A stretch of DNA of 64,000 nt, from positions 51,398,001 to 51,462,000 of the forward strand of contig CM060731.1 of the NCBI GenBank assembly GCA_030704615.1, written 5' to 3'. The position numbers and the translations under genes were made by a program. The first letter of the stretch is position 1, and the number at the start of each line of letters is the position of its first letter. Source of the stretch: Takakia lepidozioides. Taxonomy: Eukaryota > Streptophyta > Takakiopsida > Takakiales > Takakiaceae. Positions 9,927 to 21,726 of this stretch are shown here, one piece after another. The notes beneath the pieces are model-generated. The model was given only the letters and a program-made list of their open reading frames with translations. It searched no databases and was not told the origin of the DNA.

Positions 9927-12789
9927 ATGGGTAGGGGGGAGCGAGACTGCGACTTAAGCTCTCAAAGACAGGTGGTTGGCTACTGCTACGCGTGCTTGGT
10001 AATATGCAGTCTTATAGTTGCTTGTGCTACGCAAGACGAGCAGTCGGATAAGAAAGCATTGGAAACCTTCAGGAGCGCTCTGGATCCAACAGGAAAGCTG
10101 TTGAACTGGTCCAGTAGCACGGGTGTCTGTACCTGGCAGGGGGTTAACTGCTCCAATGGCCGCGTTGACAAATTGCGCTTGCCACGAGCGTCGCTGGCTG
10201 GCACCATTCCTCCTGGAAGCCTGGGGCAGCTGGACCAACTGCGCATTGTGAACTTGCACCACAATCACATTGCGGGTCCATTTCCTGGGGAGCTCAGCCA
10301 ATGCTCACGGCTTCACAGCTTGTATCTGCAAAATAATGCATTCTCCGGGCCTCTTCCCTCTTTCGCGGGGATGTGGCCTCGCCTCACCCATTTGAGTTTG
10401 GCATTCAACAACTTCAGTGGGCCTATTCCCGAAGCCATTAATGCTTTCCCTCACCTTTACCTCCTGGACCTGCAGAACAACTCCTTTTCAGGGAGCATTC
10501 CAGCACTGGATCTAGTCAATCTGACGCAGTTCAGCGTCGCCAACAACAACCTGTCTGGACCTGTGCCAAGCTCCCTCCTTGGCTTTCCCAAGTCAGACTT
10601 CGCAGGAAATGGGGGTGTGTGTGGGCTGCCTACAGGAACTACGTGCCCATCTGCGACTACCACCCCATCGACTACTCCTTTTCCTGCTCCTGCTCCAAGT
10701 GCTTCCTCCCCTCGGAAGAAGAAACTGGGAACGGGGCTCATTGTTGCTATTGTGGTAGGCGATGTTGCGTTAGTGTTTCTCATCATAGTTTCTTTCTTAC
10801 TGTGCTATTGCAAGAGAGCGGGCCAACGTGCTGTTGAGAAGCCACGGAAAGGCGATAAGTCTTATGTTGAGAAGGTTTGGGAAGAGTCTAAGGATGAGTA
10901 CTCCACCTACGTTCAGGCAGAAGCAGAACGTAGCAAGCTGATATTCTTTGAAGGCAAGCGGTATAGTTTCGACTTGGAAGACCTGTTGCGGGCATCTGCG
11001 GAGGTTCTCGGCAAAGGAAGTGTAGGTACTGCCTACAAGGCAGTCCTGGAGGATGGATCAATTGTGGTCGTGAAGCGATTTAAGGATTTCACCACAGGGC
11101 TCAAGGACTTCGAAACTAAAATTAATATGGTGGGGAGGCTGCAACACCGGCACTTGGTGCCACTCCGCGCCTATTATTTCTGTAAGGACGAGAAGCTTCT
11201 GGTCTACGACTACATGCCTATGGGCAGCCTTTCTGCCCTCCTCCATGGTATCTTTACTTACTCCTTTTTGTACCTATCTCATTTGCCTATTTGCTGAGCC
11301 ATGTGATGGCCCCTTCTCGCCCCCTGCACTGCATTCATTAGAGAGGGTTTTAGGGTCTTTTGATGTCTCTGATTTGCCTGGTAAAAACTGGAGTGTTCTA
11401 TAAAAGCAGCATGATGATATCCTTCTAAACTAATGTCGGTATGTCTCACTAAGCTTATGAGAGAAAGTACTTCATGGCTAGATCAGCCCAAGTGCCAAAC
11501 ATGCGACAATCTTCCACACATGCAGGACCTTTAGGGAAATGATTAGAAGCACTGTGTTATTGCCTCCCTTCCTTTGTGTAGCAACAAGTCACTGGTCTGG
11601 GCTATGGCAATTGTCTGCTGGAAGTAGGCTGCAGTACCAAACGAATGCTGGTGGACTGGTTTGCTGTCAAGCAATATTTCTCACATATAGGTCTGAGTTT
11701 TGCAGGCAACAGAGGTGGGGCTCGCACACCCCTTGACTGGGTGAAACGAGTTCGAATTGCACTTGGGGCTGCTCGTGGATTAGCATTCCTGCATGAAGGA
11801 GGCTACCAGAAGGTCGCCCATGGGAACGTCAAATCTTCCAACATTCTGCTGGATAATGACCTTGAAGCTGGCCTATCAGACTTTGGACTAGCACAGCTAA
11901 TGTGCTCCACAACTCCAGCCCCACGGATTGTTAAACATCGTGAAGTCATTGACACTCACAAGCTTACACTGAAGTCGGATGTGTACAACTTTGGAGTGGT
12001 ACGTGTCACCCTGATCAAGTTGATGTGTATCTCAATAACGCCAAATTCTTTTTGACTCCCTTGAAATTGGCCGCACTCCTTGCTTAGCAGAGTCTATGCT
12101 TCCGATGTAGCCTTCCTCACTAACTAGTGCCTCCATCTCACTACACTAACACCAAATTTGGCAAAGTGTTTATTCATTTTTATTGTGTAGCCCACTTGGC
12201 TACTGCTGGTGTTAGAATTCGTTATGCATTTCTGTGTAGGTAGGATTGTTCTTCATCTCTTTCAGGCTTTGCTCTCTATTAGCTGCTGCTGGGATGATAT
12301 TGTTGCTACCAACCATGTGTCCAGATTTCAAGGTGTATGTTCCTTTTGTTTAATATATGCTCGATTGTGTGATGGCAGGTCTTACTGGAGCTGTTGACAG
12401 GCAAGGCACCTTCGCAACCGTCGTTGAATGATGAAGGCATTGACCTGCCTCGCTGGGTGCAGTCAGTTGTGAGGGAGGAATGGACAGCAGAAGTATTTGA
12501 CCTTGAGCTAATGAGATTCCAGAACATTGAGGAGGAAATGGTTCAAATGCTGCAAGTCGCTATGGCCTGTGTCAACACAGTACCTGACCGGCGCCCTAGA
12601 ATGACAGAAGTGGTGCATATGCTGGAAGACATTCGTCAGCTCTCTGAGACTGGTGATGAAGCCTCACGGCATTCAGAATCACAGTCAGAAGAGAGATCAA
12701 AAAGTCGTCTATCCAATTACTCTCCAGCAGATACACCCTCCTACCTGCAAACACCGGCGGAATCACCCCATGAAGAGGCTGGCTCATAG
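9927..12789 (+). CDS. LRR receptor-like kinase, LRR-III type, probably catalytically inactive
   Basis: The protein is a plasma-membrane receptor of the RLK902/PRK-like LRR-III class. Exons are 9927-11247, 11706-11998 and 12379-12789, giving 674 residues. In order: a hydrophobic signal (about 15-34), an LRR N-terminal cap (41-78) with WQGVNC, about five LRRs (80-225) with LQNN/FSG cores, a Pro/Thr/Ser-rich stalk (240-263), a transmembrane helix (about 268-294) and a kinase domain. The kinase keeps a glycine loop ([10 protein letters not shown], 362-371), the VVVKR lysine (383) and DFG (499-501). HRD is replaced by HGN (479-481), as in many members of this class. Where GYRAPE is expected there is KHRE (517-520), two residues short and without APE, so the activation segment is damaged. 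A Ser-rich tail follows. It may signal as a pseudokinase by recruiting a partner; the ligand is unknown. Confidence 0.9.
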
Positions 12790-13716
12790 CTGATTGCAAG
12801 ACTAGCTAGTGAGAAATCTGGCATAAACTCCAATAGTTGGCAATAATCCAATTCAACTCGAGTTTCTGCAGCTCAATTGTAGTCTTACTTCAGGTAAGAG
12901 GCACATGGTAGGTGATGAGATGTAGGCTTCGTGTATCTCCCTCCAGCAATGTTAGAGGGTTGATGACAGCTCTTATTGATTAGCCATTATGTAATGGTAG
13001 CATTTGAGCTGTCCTCAGCCTCTACATTACACTTTTTGGCTCTACACAACCAATCTTTTATCCATTACCTGTGCTGGGGACAACTTAATCAACAGAGAAT
13101 GAGCTGCAGGGCAGGGTGATCTCAGATGCGATGTAATGCACGACTGAAAAGACTGGAAGCCCATCTCATCTGTACAACACACAATCCTGAAAGTTTGCAT
13201 GCGACTATTAGAGTAACACCAGTACTGGCAACACTTCCTTAGGCAATTGATTCATGAAGGCTTCGTTTCCTCATACGCCAGCTGAAGATTTTCTGCTGTC
13301 AGCTTCTCCCCTCCAATTCACCTCCACAAAGTTGTGTTGTTTTCCTTGAATTTGCTTTAAAGTTGGCATGCTGCTTGCTAAACTATGTGATGTCACTCAC
13401 ACCACAATGATGATTTGGTTTGCTCAAATGACAGTCAAATGCAGTGAGTCTGTCGAACTTAAAGCTTGAGGCAGCAGAGGTTGTAGGCACAGATATAAAT
13501 TTTTAACGATCCTCTCATAAAGCCACTAATGAGGCCCCCTGAAACACATCAATGCAAATGGCTCTTCCTTACCAAAACGTCTCCACACAGTTGTACATTT
13601 TTTCAGATTTGGATTTCACCATCAAGAGTATGATAAAGGAAAAGTCCCACAGTGATACAGAGATCGTGTTTTTCCAATCAGTAGTAACTAAGTACGTGCA
13701 GTTCGGCAAAGACGAC
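12790..13716. other. 3' UTR and spacer between receptor kinase and uL4
   Basis: This presumably includes the 3' UTR of the kinase gene and the uL4 promoter. No further gene or distinctive repeat is visible. Confidence 0.6.
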
Positions 13717-13753
13717 AAACCCTAAACACTCAAACCCTAAAGACAAACCCTAA
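13717..13753 (+). promoter_or_regulatory. Three telo-boxes in the uL4 leader/promoter
   Basis: AAACCCTAA occurs exactly at 13717-13725, 13732-13740 and 13745-13753, 80-116 bp before the start codon. In plants this box near the transcription start is typical of ribosomal protein and other translation genes and supports coordinated expression in dividing cells. The spacing (15 and 13 bp) keeps the boxes on one strand. Confidence 0.85.
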
Positions 13754-13832
13754 AGACTCTCCCCCGTGTGTGCTTCTCCCTTTGTCGTGTAAGACTCGTC
13801 TCTCTCGTGAACTGTTTGCAGAGCTTGCAACG

Positions 13833-15957
13833 ATGGCGGCCGCAGCACGTCCTCTGGTCACGGTGCAGGCCTTGGATGGAGAGGGTGCAGCTGCGTCGGC
13901 CACCCTTCCAGCTGTGTTTCTCTCACCAATTCGACAGGATGTTGTGCAATCCGTGCACACATCTCTTGCAAAGAACAAGAGGCAGCCTTATGCTGTGAGC
14001 AAGAAGGCTGGGCATCAGACGTCGGCCGAATCATGGGGGACGGGAAGAGCTGTGTCTCGTATTCCGAGGGTTCCTGGAGGTGGTACCCATCGTGCTGGCC
14101 AGGGAGCTTTTGGCAATATGTGTCGCGGCGGTCGCATGTTTGCTCCAACTAAGATCTGGCGGCGATGGCACCGCAAGGTGAACCTGAATCAGAAGAGGTA
14201 TGCTATTGCGTCTGCCTTGGCGGCGTCAGCAATCCCTTCCCTGCTTCTTGCCAGGGGTCACCGCATTGAGAAGGTTCCGGAGGTTCCCTTGGTTCTGAGC
14301 GATACGGTGGAGGGCATTGAGAAGACATCCTCCGCTGTGAAGCTGCTGAAGAAGTTCGGTGCTTATGAGGATGTTGAGAAAGTGAAGGCGAGCCACAAAA
14401 TCCGGGCCGGAAAGGGGAAGATGAGGAACAGGAGGTGCGTCTCTCGCAGAGGCCCTCTGATCGTGTATGGTGCTGAGGGTGCGAAACTGGTGAAGGCCTT
14501 CAGAAACATCCCTGGCGTGGAGATTGTGTCCGTGGACCGCTTGAATTTGCTGCAGCTTGCTCCAGGTTAGTTATCTTGTGAAGAAGCTATTTTATGTTTC
14601 CCTTGCGGTGGTGTGCATGCCATGATTCTGGGAAACCTAGCGAAGATAGGGATCATCCTGGAGAATATCTTTCTTATTCAAGTTGAAGGAGGATGTTCTT
14701 GGTACTCGAAAAAAAATGGAAATCTCTAGGGATTGATCATGTTTCTGAAGTTCCCTATATTTCTAGGGGCAATCAACAAGCCCTACCTCTGCAAAAGCTG
14801 TTGACTTTAATATCTTATCAACAGTACCATCTGCTTGTATCAAAGCAGGGCAGGTCAATCTGACCCAAAGCAGCACATATGCATGATTGGTAACTTGCCA
14901 AAAGTGCCTCACGAGAAAGCATTCAACACAGCAGTTTCGCAAGTCTATCTGGTAAAATTTTAGTGAAAGATAAGTGAGATAACAATGGGACTGGCGCACA
15001 GTTGATTCACATATTCTTCCCAGTTTTTTGAAAGGACTAGATACAGCAAGACAGGCAGAGAGTGTAGTATACTTTGAAGTTTGTGTAAGATACGTCTTGA
15101 CCAGAACACACATGATGTTTGGTAGTTTGCCAATGGAGGGGACAGCTTTGAAACCTTCATGCACAACATTATAAAGCACACGAAAGTGGATGGATTAAAA
15201 ATGGATCTTGTAAGATAACAGCAGAGTGCTGAAAGGACGCCCTGCTTCTTTTGCTGGCCCTGGAGCAACATATTGATTGACACAAGAAATTGGTGCATTT
15301 GGCTGCAGGTGGTCACCTTGGCCGATTTATTGTATGGACCAAGTCTGCCTTTGAGAAGCTGGATGCAATCTTTGGTTCTCTAGAGAAGAAGTCACTTGTG
15401 AAGAAAGATTATATCCTACCCCGACCCATCATGGGCAACCCAGATTTGGCTAGAATCATCAACTCTGATGAGATTCAGAGTGTTGTCCGCCCTGCCAAGA
15501 AGGACATTAAGAGACGTGCACTGAAGAAGAATCCCCTGAAGAACCTGGGTGCTCTTCTGAAGCTGAACCCATATGCCAAGACAGCCAGGAGGATGGAACT
15601 TCTGGCCCAGGAGCAGCGTGCCAAGGCCAAGGCGGAGAAGCTTGAGAGCAAGAGGAAAACCCCTAAGGTACATATGTCTTACACCTAGATGCTTCTGTGT
15701 TATTCCTAGACTGTTTGTATGTCAAAACTTGGGTTGTAGTGTAAAATGTCCAAAATTCAGTATATGTTTGTTTTCTGAAAGTGGCTTATGTTGGAGTTTC
15801 AACATGTTACTTACAATTGATCTGTGGTGGCAATGTGCAGCCTGAAGAGAAGGAGGCTGTGAAGAAGGCTGGTGCTTCTTGGTACAAAACTATGGTCTCT
15901 GACAGTGAGTACACAGAGTTTGAGAATTTCACAAAGTGGTTGGGTGTGCCACAATGA
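13833..15957 (+). CDS. RPL4: 60S ribosomal protein uL4 (L4/L1)
   Basis: A structural protein of the cytosolic 60S subunit whose internal loop lines the peptide exit tunnel. Exons are 13833-14565, 15309-15667 and 15841-15957, with GT-AG junctions in phases 1 and 0, giving 402 residues against about 400 in other plants. Recognisable segments are the N-terminal RPLVTVQAL start, the basic loop [20 protein letters not shown] with [38 protein letters not shown] across the first junction, and the plant C terminus ending FTKWLGVPQ. The start at 13833 is chosen because family homology begins there; an in-frame upstream ATG at 13770 would add about 21 non-homologous residues. Telo-boxes upstream suggest co-regulation with other ribosomal genes. 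The frame is intact. Confidence 0.96.
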
Positions 15958-17114
15958 GTGATGCAATGTCTAGCTTTCTTACTGTGGCCAGTATACCCTG
16001 GGATGCAATTTTGTCAGTGAGTAAGGTCAGGAATGCAGAGCTGGGCAGCACTATGTGCTATGTTCAATTATATCCCGCATTGCTTGTATGCATAGTCATT
16101 GAATAGTATGCATAGTCTTTGTATGTCTTTGAACTGGATGTTATGGGTCGTGTAAAGATGGTGAAGCCTAGTTGAAGTTCCTTTTTTGCCCTCATCCTTA
16201 ATTCCCACGGATATCATAATATAGAGGGCAATAAAAGAAGAAATGTTCTTCAGTTCAATTTCCTGGTTGACAGAACTCATGATTCGCTGTCCTTGTACCT
16301 GTTGAAATATTAGAAGAAGTACAAACAGATCTTCATCACAAGAGACCTGACTTAATGTTGTCAGACAGAAACTTTTCAAATCTCCACTTACATACAAGAT
16401 CGAGAACTTGGACTTGTCAGATTCATCCTTTCACTTAGGGGACTCCACAGGGCGACCACCATGGATCCCAATGTCAGCACTGGGGGCACTGTTGCACACA
16501 GCAAAAGAAATCTGGGGCATAGACTGCTGTATGTAGACCTGTATGTTAACCTCAATTGTGTCATACGTGCTGTGTTCCTGATGATGCGTGCATATGAGCA
16601 TACAGGATCCAGTCCACCTTATAGCCATTTTGGTGGAAGAAATTCTCGAGCTAGGACTAGTCTCATCACAAGACATACTTTTGACTGCAGAACATGCTGC
16701 AACTGGGCATCCTACTGACCAGAAAATCACCTGTGATAGCGAAGGCAGGAAACAAGCACAACATGTAAGTCATGCTTTGAGCAGCTGCGTACCTGTGTAA
16801 ACATGGCTCCACTAAGCCCTTGAGAAGGCCAACCACAACTCCCCTGTCTGAGGGCAAGTTACCAAATATACACCTCAGTGAGTGCTCTAAGAACCGACTC
16901 TCTGGGACCATATGAATTCGTCCATCCACATACTGACATCAAGTATTACAGCTGGTCATCCACCGACCATCCGCCTCCCTTGTGACATTGAGAGATTGAG
17001 AGAGAGGAGAATTTACAGAGAGAGGCTCCGGGAAGACGAAGTCGAGGTGGCGAGCATTTGGGTTGAATTGGGAGCAAGGACGAGGGTTGTTGAGGAGCTG
17101 AGTGTGCCAAGAAG
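15958..17114. other. Spacer between uL4 and the DUF538 gene
   Basis: The first few hundred bases are probably uL4 3' UTR, and the part nearest 17114 is probably the DUF538 5' UTR. Frames at 16431-16800 look weakly protein-like on both strands, but I do not recognise them and would not call a gene. Confidence 0.5.
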
Positions 17115-18982
17115 ATGGAAGGGGCTCTGTCCAAAGCAGGCAGCTATTTCTTTGCCAAGCGTGCTCAGAAGGAAATGGACTCCTGGAGCGATGATGTCAC
17201 TGTACACCCCCAACCCGCTTGATCTCTTTTGGTTATGCAGTATGCTCTTTTGGAAATTTTTTGTTCCAGCTCCAGGAAAGTAGGAGAATGTCTGACAAAC
17301 GTCTCTCTCTGCGGAATTTTCCAACAACGTGAAAATGGATTGGGCATGTCTACATTGAACCGTTGATCTGGCTCATGAACTTTGTCATTGGTAAGAAAGG
17401 AAAGCTATTATACATCATTCTAGGTGCTGGATGGCCACTTTGACATAGGCTAACTGAAGCAGGGGGTCCTGTAAGTCCTGACTATTTCAGTCCATGTGGT
17501 GTAAAACGATGGCTTATAAGCATGGATCGGTCCACTATAGTGTAGTCTTGTAAGCTATAGCGACGAAATTGTACTTCATAGTGAAATTTGGAGAACGAAA
17601 TACATCAAGATGAAACCTAAAGCCCCAGCCTACTGTAACTCTTCATGAGTCCAAACCACTTATTTCCTGCAAAATGACGACGTGCATTTCATGGTATCTT
17701 TTGAGTTCTTGCTTATGGTCACCAGCTGCTTTTGAATGAAATGGTCGGATTGTTGTCCTAGTTTGCCCTTACATATGACGCCGCAAGTTGGTTGTCGAGA
17801 GTGTTTTGGGCAGAACTACTGGTGAAGAAAGGAATGAAACTGATTCCCACACAATGCGAGGTTAACCAGGTCATTGATCTTTGGGATGTTCGTTGAGTGG
17901 TGGACTTCTAGAATTACATGCCAAGACCATCTCGCAATTGGCATTTGAATCTGGTCTCACCATAGATCTGTAAGGAAGATGGCACGCAGACTTCCTTGAC
18001 ATCTTTGTGGGATTGAGGTCCTACAACATTCCTAACCTGGCGTTGAAAAGCAGATATAGACTTGTGGAAGTCCTTGTGCATGTTAAATACTTCTCACCGT
18101 TTATCCCTCAGCTGCTGTGTTCAAATTCTCTTTGCAAAGAGTCAATTACTATTGTTATTGCTGCCTTAGACTACAGTCTCCCTTTTCCCTTTGATTCTGT
18201 CACCTTTCCTATGTGAGTCTTGAGTTCATCCGTAGTGTCTTCAAGATGATGGAGGATCATGGTGAGGTGGTTATTCTTGAAGTTTTGGTTTTACATTTGC
18301 TGGAGACTATTTCCATAGTTACAAGGGTTACTGTGTGTGGGGGAGCTGGATGGAGCAGGCCATGTCAAGTAGTGTGGAAGAAGGTGCCAAACGCTTCATC
18401 AACATATTAAGAGGTTCTTCTTTTGTCTCCTGACCTTGCCATCTCACTTTCTGTGGCAAAATACACTTCGTGTTCTTGAAGTTGAAGGCCTCTACTAATG
18501 AGTGGGAGTCTTTGGCAGACAGAAATACAGAAAGACAGAAAGATAAAGAATAATAAGATTTAGAGTTGTGCTCAGACTAAATCTACAAGTGGGTGACAGG
18601 AAAAGTGCAAACACCGCTGCCAGATCTCCTACAACGATTTCAGCTTCCAAAGGGTATATTTCCAAAGAACGTGCTGAATTATGAATTCGAGGAAGCCACT
18701 GGAAAGATAGCAGTGTTGCTACCTTTCACGTGCGAAGTGGGCTACAGAGATTCCTCCGTTGTGCGCTTTGCCAAGCGAGTTACTGCAGTTTTGCAGACAG
18801 GAAAGCTCACTGAACTGGAGGGCATGAAGACTAAGGTACTTTACATGTGGGTGAAAGTGACATCAATATCTTCAGATACACCAGAAGCGAACAAGGTGAT
18901 ATATCTAGCAAGTATGAACAGACCACGACCCAGAGATGCCTATAATTACATTCGCGATGGAATTGAAGTGGACACCTTCTAG
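17115..18982 (+). CDS. DUF538 family protein (At5g01610-like)
   Basis: A plant-specific DUF538 protein of unknown biochemical role. Exons are 17115-17201, 18359-18413 and 18600-18982, giving 174 residues; phases 0 and 1 match at the junctions. Exon 1 starts MEGALSKAGSYFFAKRAQKE, the short exon 2 encodes SSVEEGAKRFINILR, and exon 3 holds the conserved core: PLPDLLQRFQLPKGIFPKNV, YEFEEATGKIAV, a CEVGY segment, SVVRFAKRV, LEGMKTKV, MWVKVTSIS and a SRDAY-like PRDAYNYIRDGIEVDTF end. Order and length match the At5g01610 group. Exon 2 is only 55 nt and was placed by its homology plus a CAG acceptor, so it is the least certain part. No signal peptide is apparent. There is no operon-like context. Confidence 0.88.
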
Positions 18983-19249
18983 TCTTTAGATGCTGACCTT
19001 TTCTTTCACCGGTTTTTTCATTTACTTTGTGGACATGTAATCCCACTTATATCTAGTTGGTTGGAATTGTGTAGATTTGTTAGCAAATGTGTGAATTGGA
19101 TCCCAGTGTTCCTTGACTTGAGGGGGGAGCGAGCCCTAAATGCAGCTCCTTGTAATAAAATTGCTTGTGCTAATGAAGTTTCTCAACTTAACATAGCTTG
19201 CTGAACATCTCCCTCCCTCCCTCCCTCCCTCTCTCTCTCTCTCTGTGCT
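18983..19249. other. 3' UTR and CT microsatellite
   Basis: This includes the probable 3' UTR of the DUF538 gene and, at 19209-19244, a (CCCT)n/(CT)n run. Confidence 0.7.
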
Positions 19250-19355
19250 GGACAGATCACACACAGCAGATTGATGCTTGTGTGAAGGGCTTTCGAGAGG
19301 AAATCTGGACAGCCTGAACTAATTGTTTATATCAAGGTAAGTCCCACTACTGACA
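19250..19355 (+). mobile_element. LINE 3' tail fragment
   Basis: About 105 bp beginning CAGATCACACACAGCAGATT, with TGATGCTTGTGTGAAGGGCT and GAGGAAATCTGGAC, are repeated in direct orientation at 19748-19855 and inverted near 36965-37060. In the second copy this sequence directly follows the zinc-knuckle coding part of a LINE, so it is the 3' tail of such an element. Confidence 0.75.
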
Positions 19356-19439
19356 ATGGTAGTATCCGTTCTCTCTTGTTCCGAACAGACTGGGCACGGG
19401 GTCTACAGCCACAAGGCTCCGGCAAACGTCTTATGAGTA

Positions 19440-19860
19440 CATTCTCTCTCTCTCGCTGGCATGGGCAAGGGCCTTATGGATGATCTCAAGGGCCTACCTA
19501 CCCTTGGCACTCAAGTGAGAATCTCATGTGAACAATAAATGGATGCAGAGAGGAAAAGGAAATTGTTTTTGTCCCATGTGCCGGCAACCTGAAGACAATA
19601 TCCATTTTCTGATACAAAACAGTCTGGGGTATTCTCACCAGACCCTCTTCAGTGACATCAAGAACATGGTTCCTGCACCTCTATTCACCATCTTTCAAAA
19701 TCTCAAGGCTGAGCCTAAAGCCCTGGCCTTGTTGGGGTCTAACTTTGGGCAGATCACACGCACCAAATTGATGCCTGTGTGAAGTGCTTTCAAGAGGAAC
19801 TCTGGAAAGCCCGAACTAATAATTGTTTGTATGAAGGTAAGTTCCACTACCTTTGTGAGC
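19440..19860 (+). mobile_element. LINE C-terminal zinc-knuckle fragment plus 3' tail
   Basis: The fragment encodes MDDLKGLPTLGT, then after a frame change RGKGNCFCPMCRQPEDNIHF, the C-C-H-type knuckle that ends LINE ORF2 proteins. A close relative lies on the minus strand at 37380-37114 (CPLCGQSEDNTHFLIHC). It is a 5'-truncated, frameshifted dead copy; the 3' tail shared with 19250-19355 follows. Confidence 0.8.
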
Positions 19861-21726
19861 CCCTCACAAAGGTAGTGCCTGTTCCCTGTGTTTCTCTGTC
19901 ACTGCCTGCTCTCGGAGCTTTCATGCAAATGTGAACAAGCCAAGGACAGAAAGCCCCACCCAAAAAGCTGGGCTCTGCCTTTCGCCACAAATGAATTAAT
20001 AAATATCTACCCCTCTTACGGGCTCTTTCTACGCACTTATTTGTGGCGAAACGTGGCCAGAGGGTTAACGTCCGGCCGGGCCGACGTTTCGCCCTGCCTT
20101 CGCCTGAGCAGGCAGAACACACACCAGCGTGCGAGAAGAGCGAGAGAGAGGCAGGGTGTTGTTGTGTGCGGGCTGCCAGCACCCGGGGTGCAATCAGATC
20201 CCAAGGATACCAAGGATTCGATTATTTCTGAATAAGGTAAGCTGAACGCTGTCATTTGTCCTATTGCGTAGATGTGACTGTGTGCTTCCTGTGAATGTGG
20301 TTGCAGTCCGAATCGCTACGCTTTTTTGGATAATTTGTAACCCTAAGGAATGGGGAGAAAGGTCGGAGGGATTTCGAGTTAGATTGGACTGGGTACAATG
20401 AGAGAAAATGAATAAGTCTTCTACAGAATGGCCCCCTGGAGACAAGGGGGAGAGTGCATGGAGGGATGCTGACTTAGAGTGATAAGTGATTTCGCACGGA
20501 ATGCCGTAATGAGAAAAATTGAAGAGAGACAGAGGGGACAAACAGAGGCCGGAAAGTCAGGTTGGGGGTTTTGGGGCCGATATTAGAATTGCTCGACTGC
20601 CTGGGTGAGGTGGCCCCGTCGTGATGGAGACGTGGCATCGTTCCTTGATGGATCTAATCGGCCGCTTCACATTTTGGAAATTTGAAGGGGTCAGAATCAG
20701 ATCTAGCATTGCTCAAAGAGTGAAGCCAAATTGGCCAAAATGAAACGAATTTCTGGCAAACGTGCTGGATCCGTACCTATTGGGGAACCGGCCACAATTC
20801 TAACGAGTGATTGAACATAAAGTGGAGCATCAGCTCACCTATGGTTAGTAAATGAGAGTTCTAGTCACAGAATTAGTGTCAGAGTTCAGATCTGGTGGGG
20901 TTGATGCGGTCTTCGGCCTTCTCTCTCCAGACCTTATCCCATGCCCTCTCTTCTCATGGAGAAAGGTGTGAAATTGACTGGACTCACTTGGTGCATAAGT
21001 GTTTCCTGAATAAGTTCCCCAAAGAAAGGCCAAAAACCTCCACTACGGTATTTTCATTTTTCCTCCTGCCCTGAAACACCAGTTTCAATCATGATGTATT
21101 GTTTCTGCTCCAGCATATGTTATGTATGCACTATCTGGAACTAGGCCCATTTCAATGGCAGCAGAATTTCTGAGACTGGATTTCTCTAGTTTATTCTTGT
21201 GTGGAGAAAGGAGCTGTTCTTCTCTTGTTTCTCTTGTTGGCGGTGTAGGAATTCATTTGGTCACCTGATGTGTGAATGTCCTTGAATGGAGTGATTCACA
21301 ACCTTAAGACAGGTTGTTGCTTTTAAATTGAAACAGGACATGCCTGCCACCATGTTCGGACTGGTCATATTATTTTGACTTCATATTTCAGAAATTTTGT
21401 CTAATAAGGATTAGGGTTGCTGCAGATTAGGATTACTATTACCTGTGTCTCTCTGCAGCTCCCTCCCACCCCTCCCCTCATGAATGACACAAATAAAATG
21501 CATACCATCTGGGTGCATTTCACTTTTGATTCAATCAATGATACTTCCTAGAAGGGATATAGGTAACAACTAATAACAAGATTGCTCAATAGCTGTCTGG
21601 ACGTGACTTAGTTTTGGCAGCTATTCTGTAAACACTTTATATCATTCAGGTGTCGGTTGTCTCATTATGTTTCCTTGCTTCTTCTTTCGGTCATGTATAA
21701 GGCCTGAGTGAGTGGGTGCAGACAAC
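19861..21726. other. Spacer / putative 5' UTR intron of the UBE2J-type gene
   Basis: A 13-bp perfect inverted repeat, TTTCGCCACAAAT at 19979 and its complement ending near 20049, encloses about 46 bp. GC-rich sequence at 20050-20235 ends in a good splice donor (AAG|GTAAGC at about 20236), so it may be a non-coding first exon of the downstream E2 gene with an intron to about 21725. No protein gene is supportable. Confidence 0.45.

Noticed and set aside
14566-15308. Intronic snoRNA in the uL4 or eS1 introns
   Set aside because: Such introns often host snoRNAs, but I could not find a box C and box D pair with flanking stem and correct spacing.
16431-16800. Possible short protein (EEILELG or CDETSPSSRISSTKM frames)
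   Set aside because: Both strands are open over the same region and neither extends by splicing into a recognisable domain.
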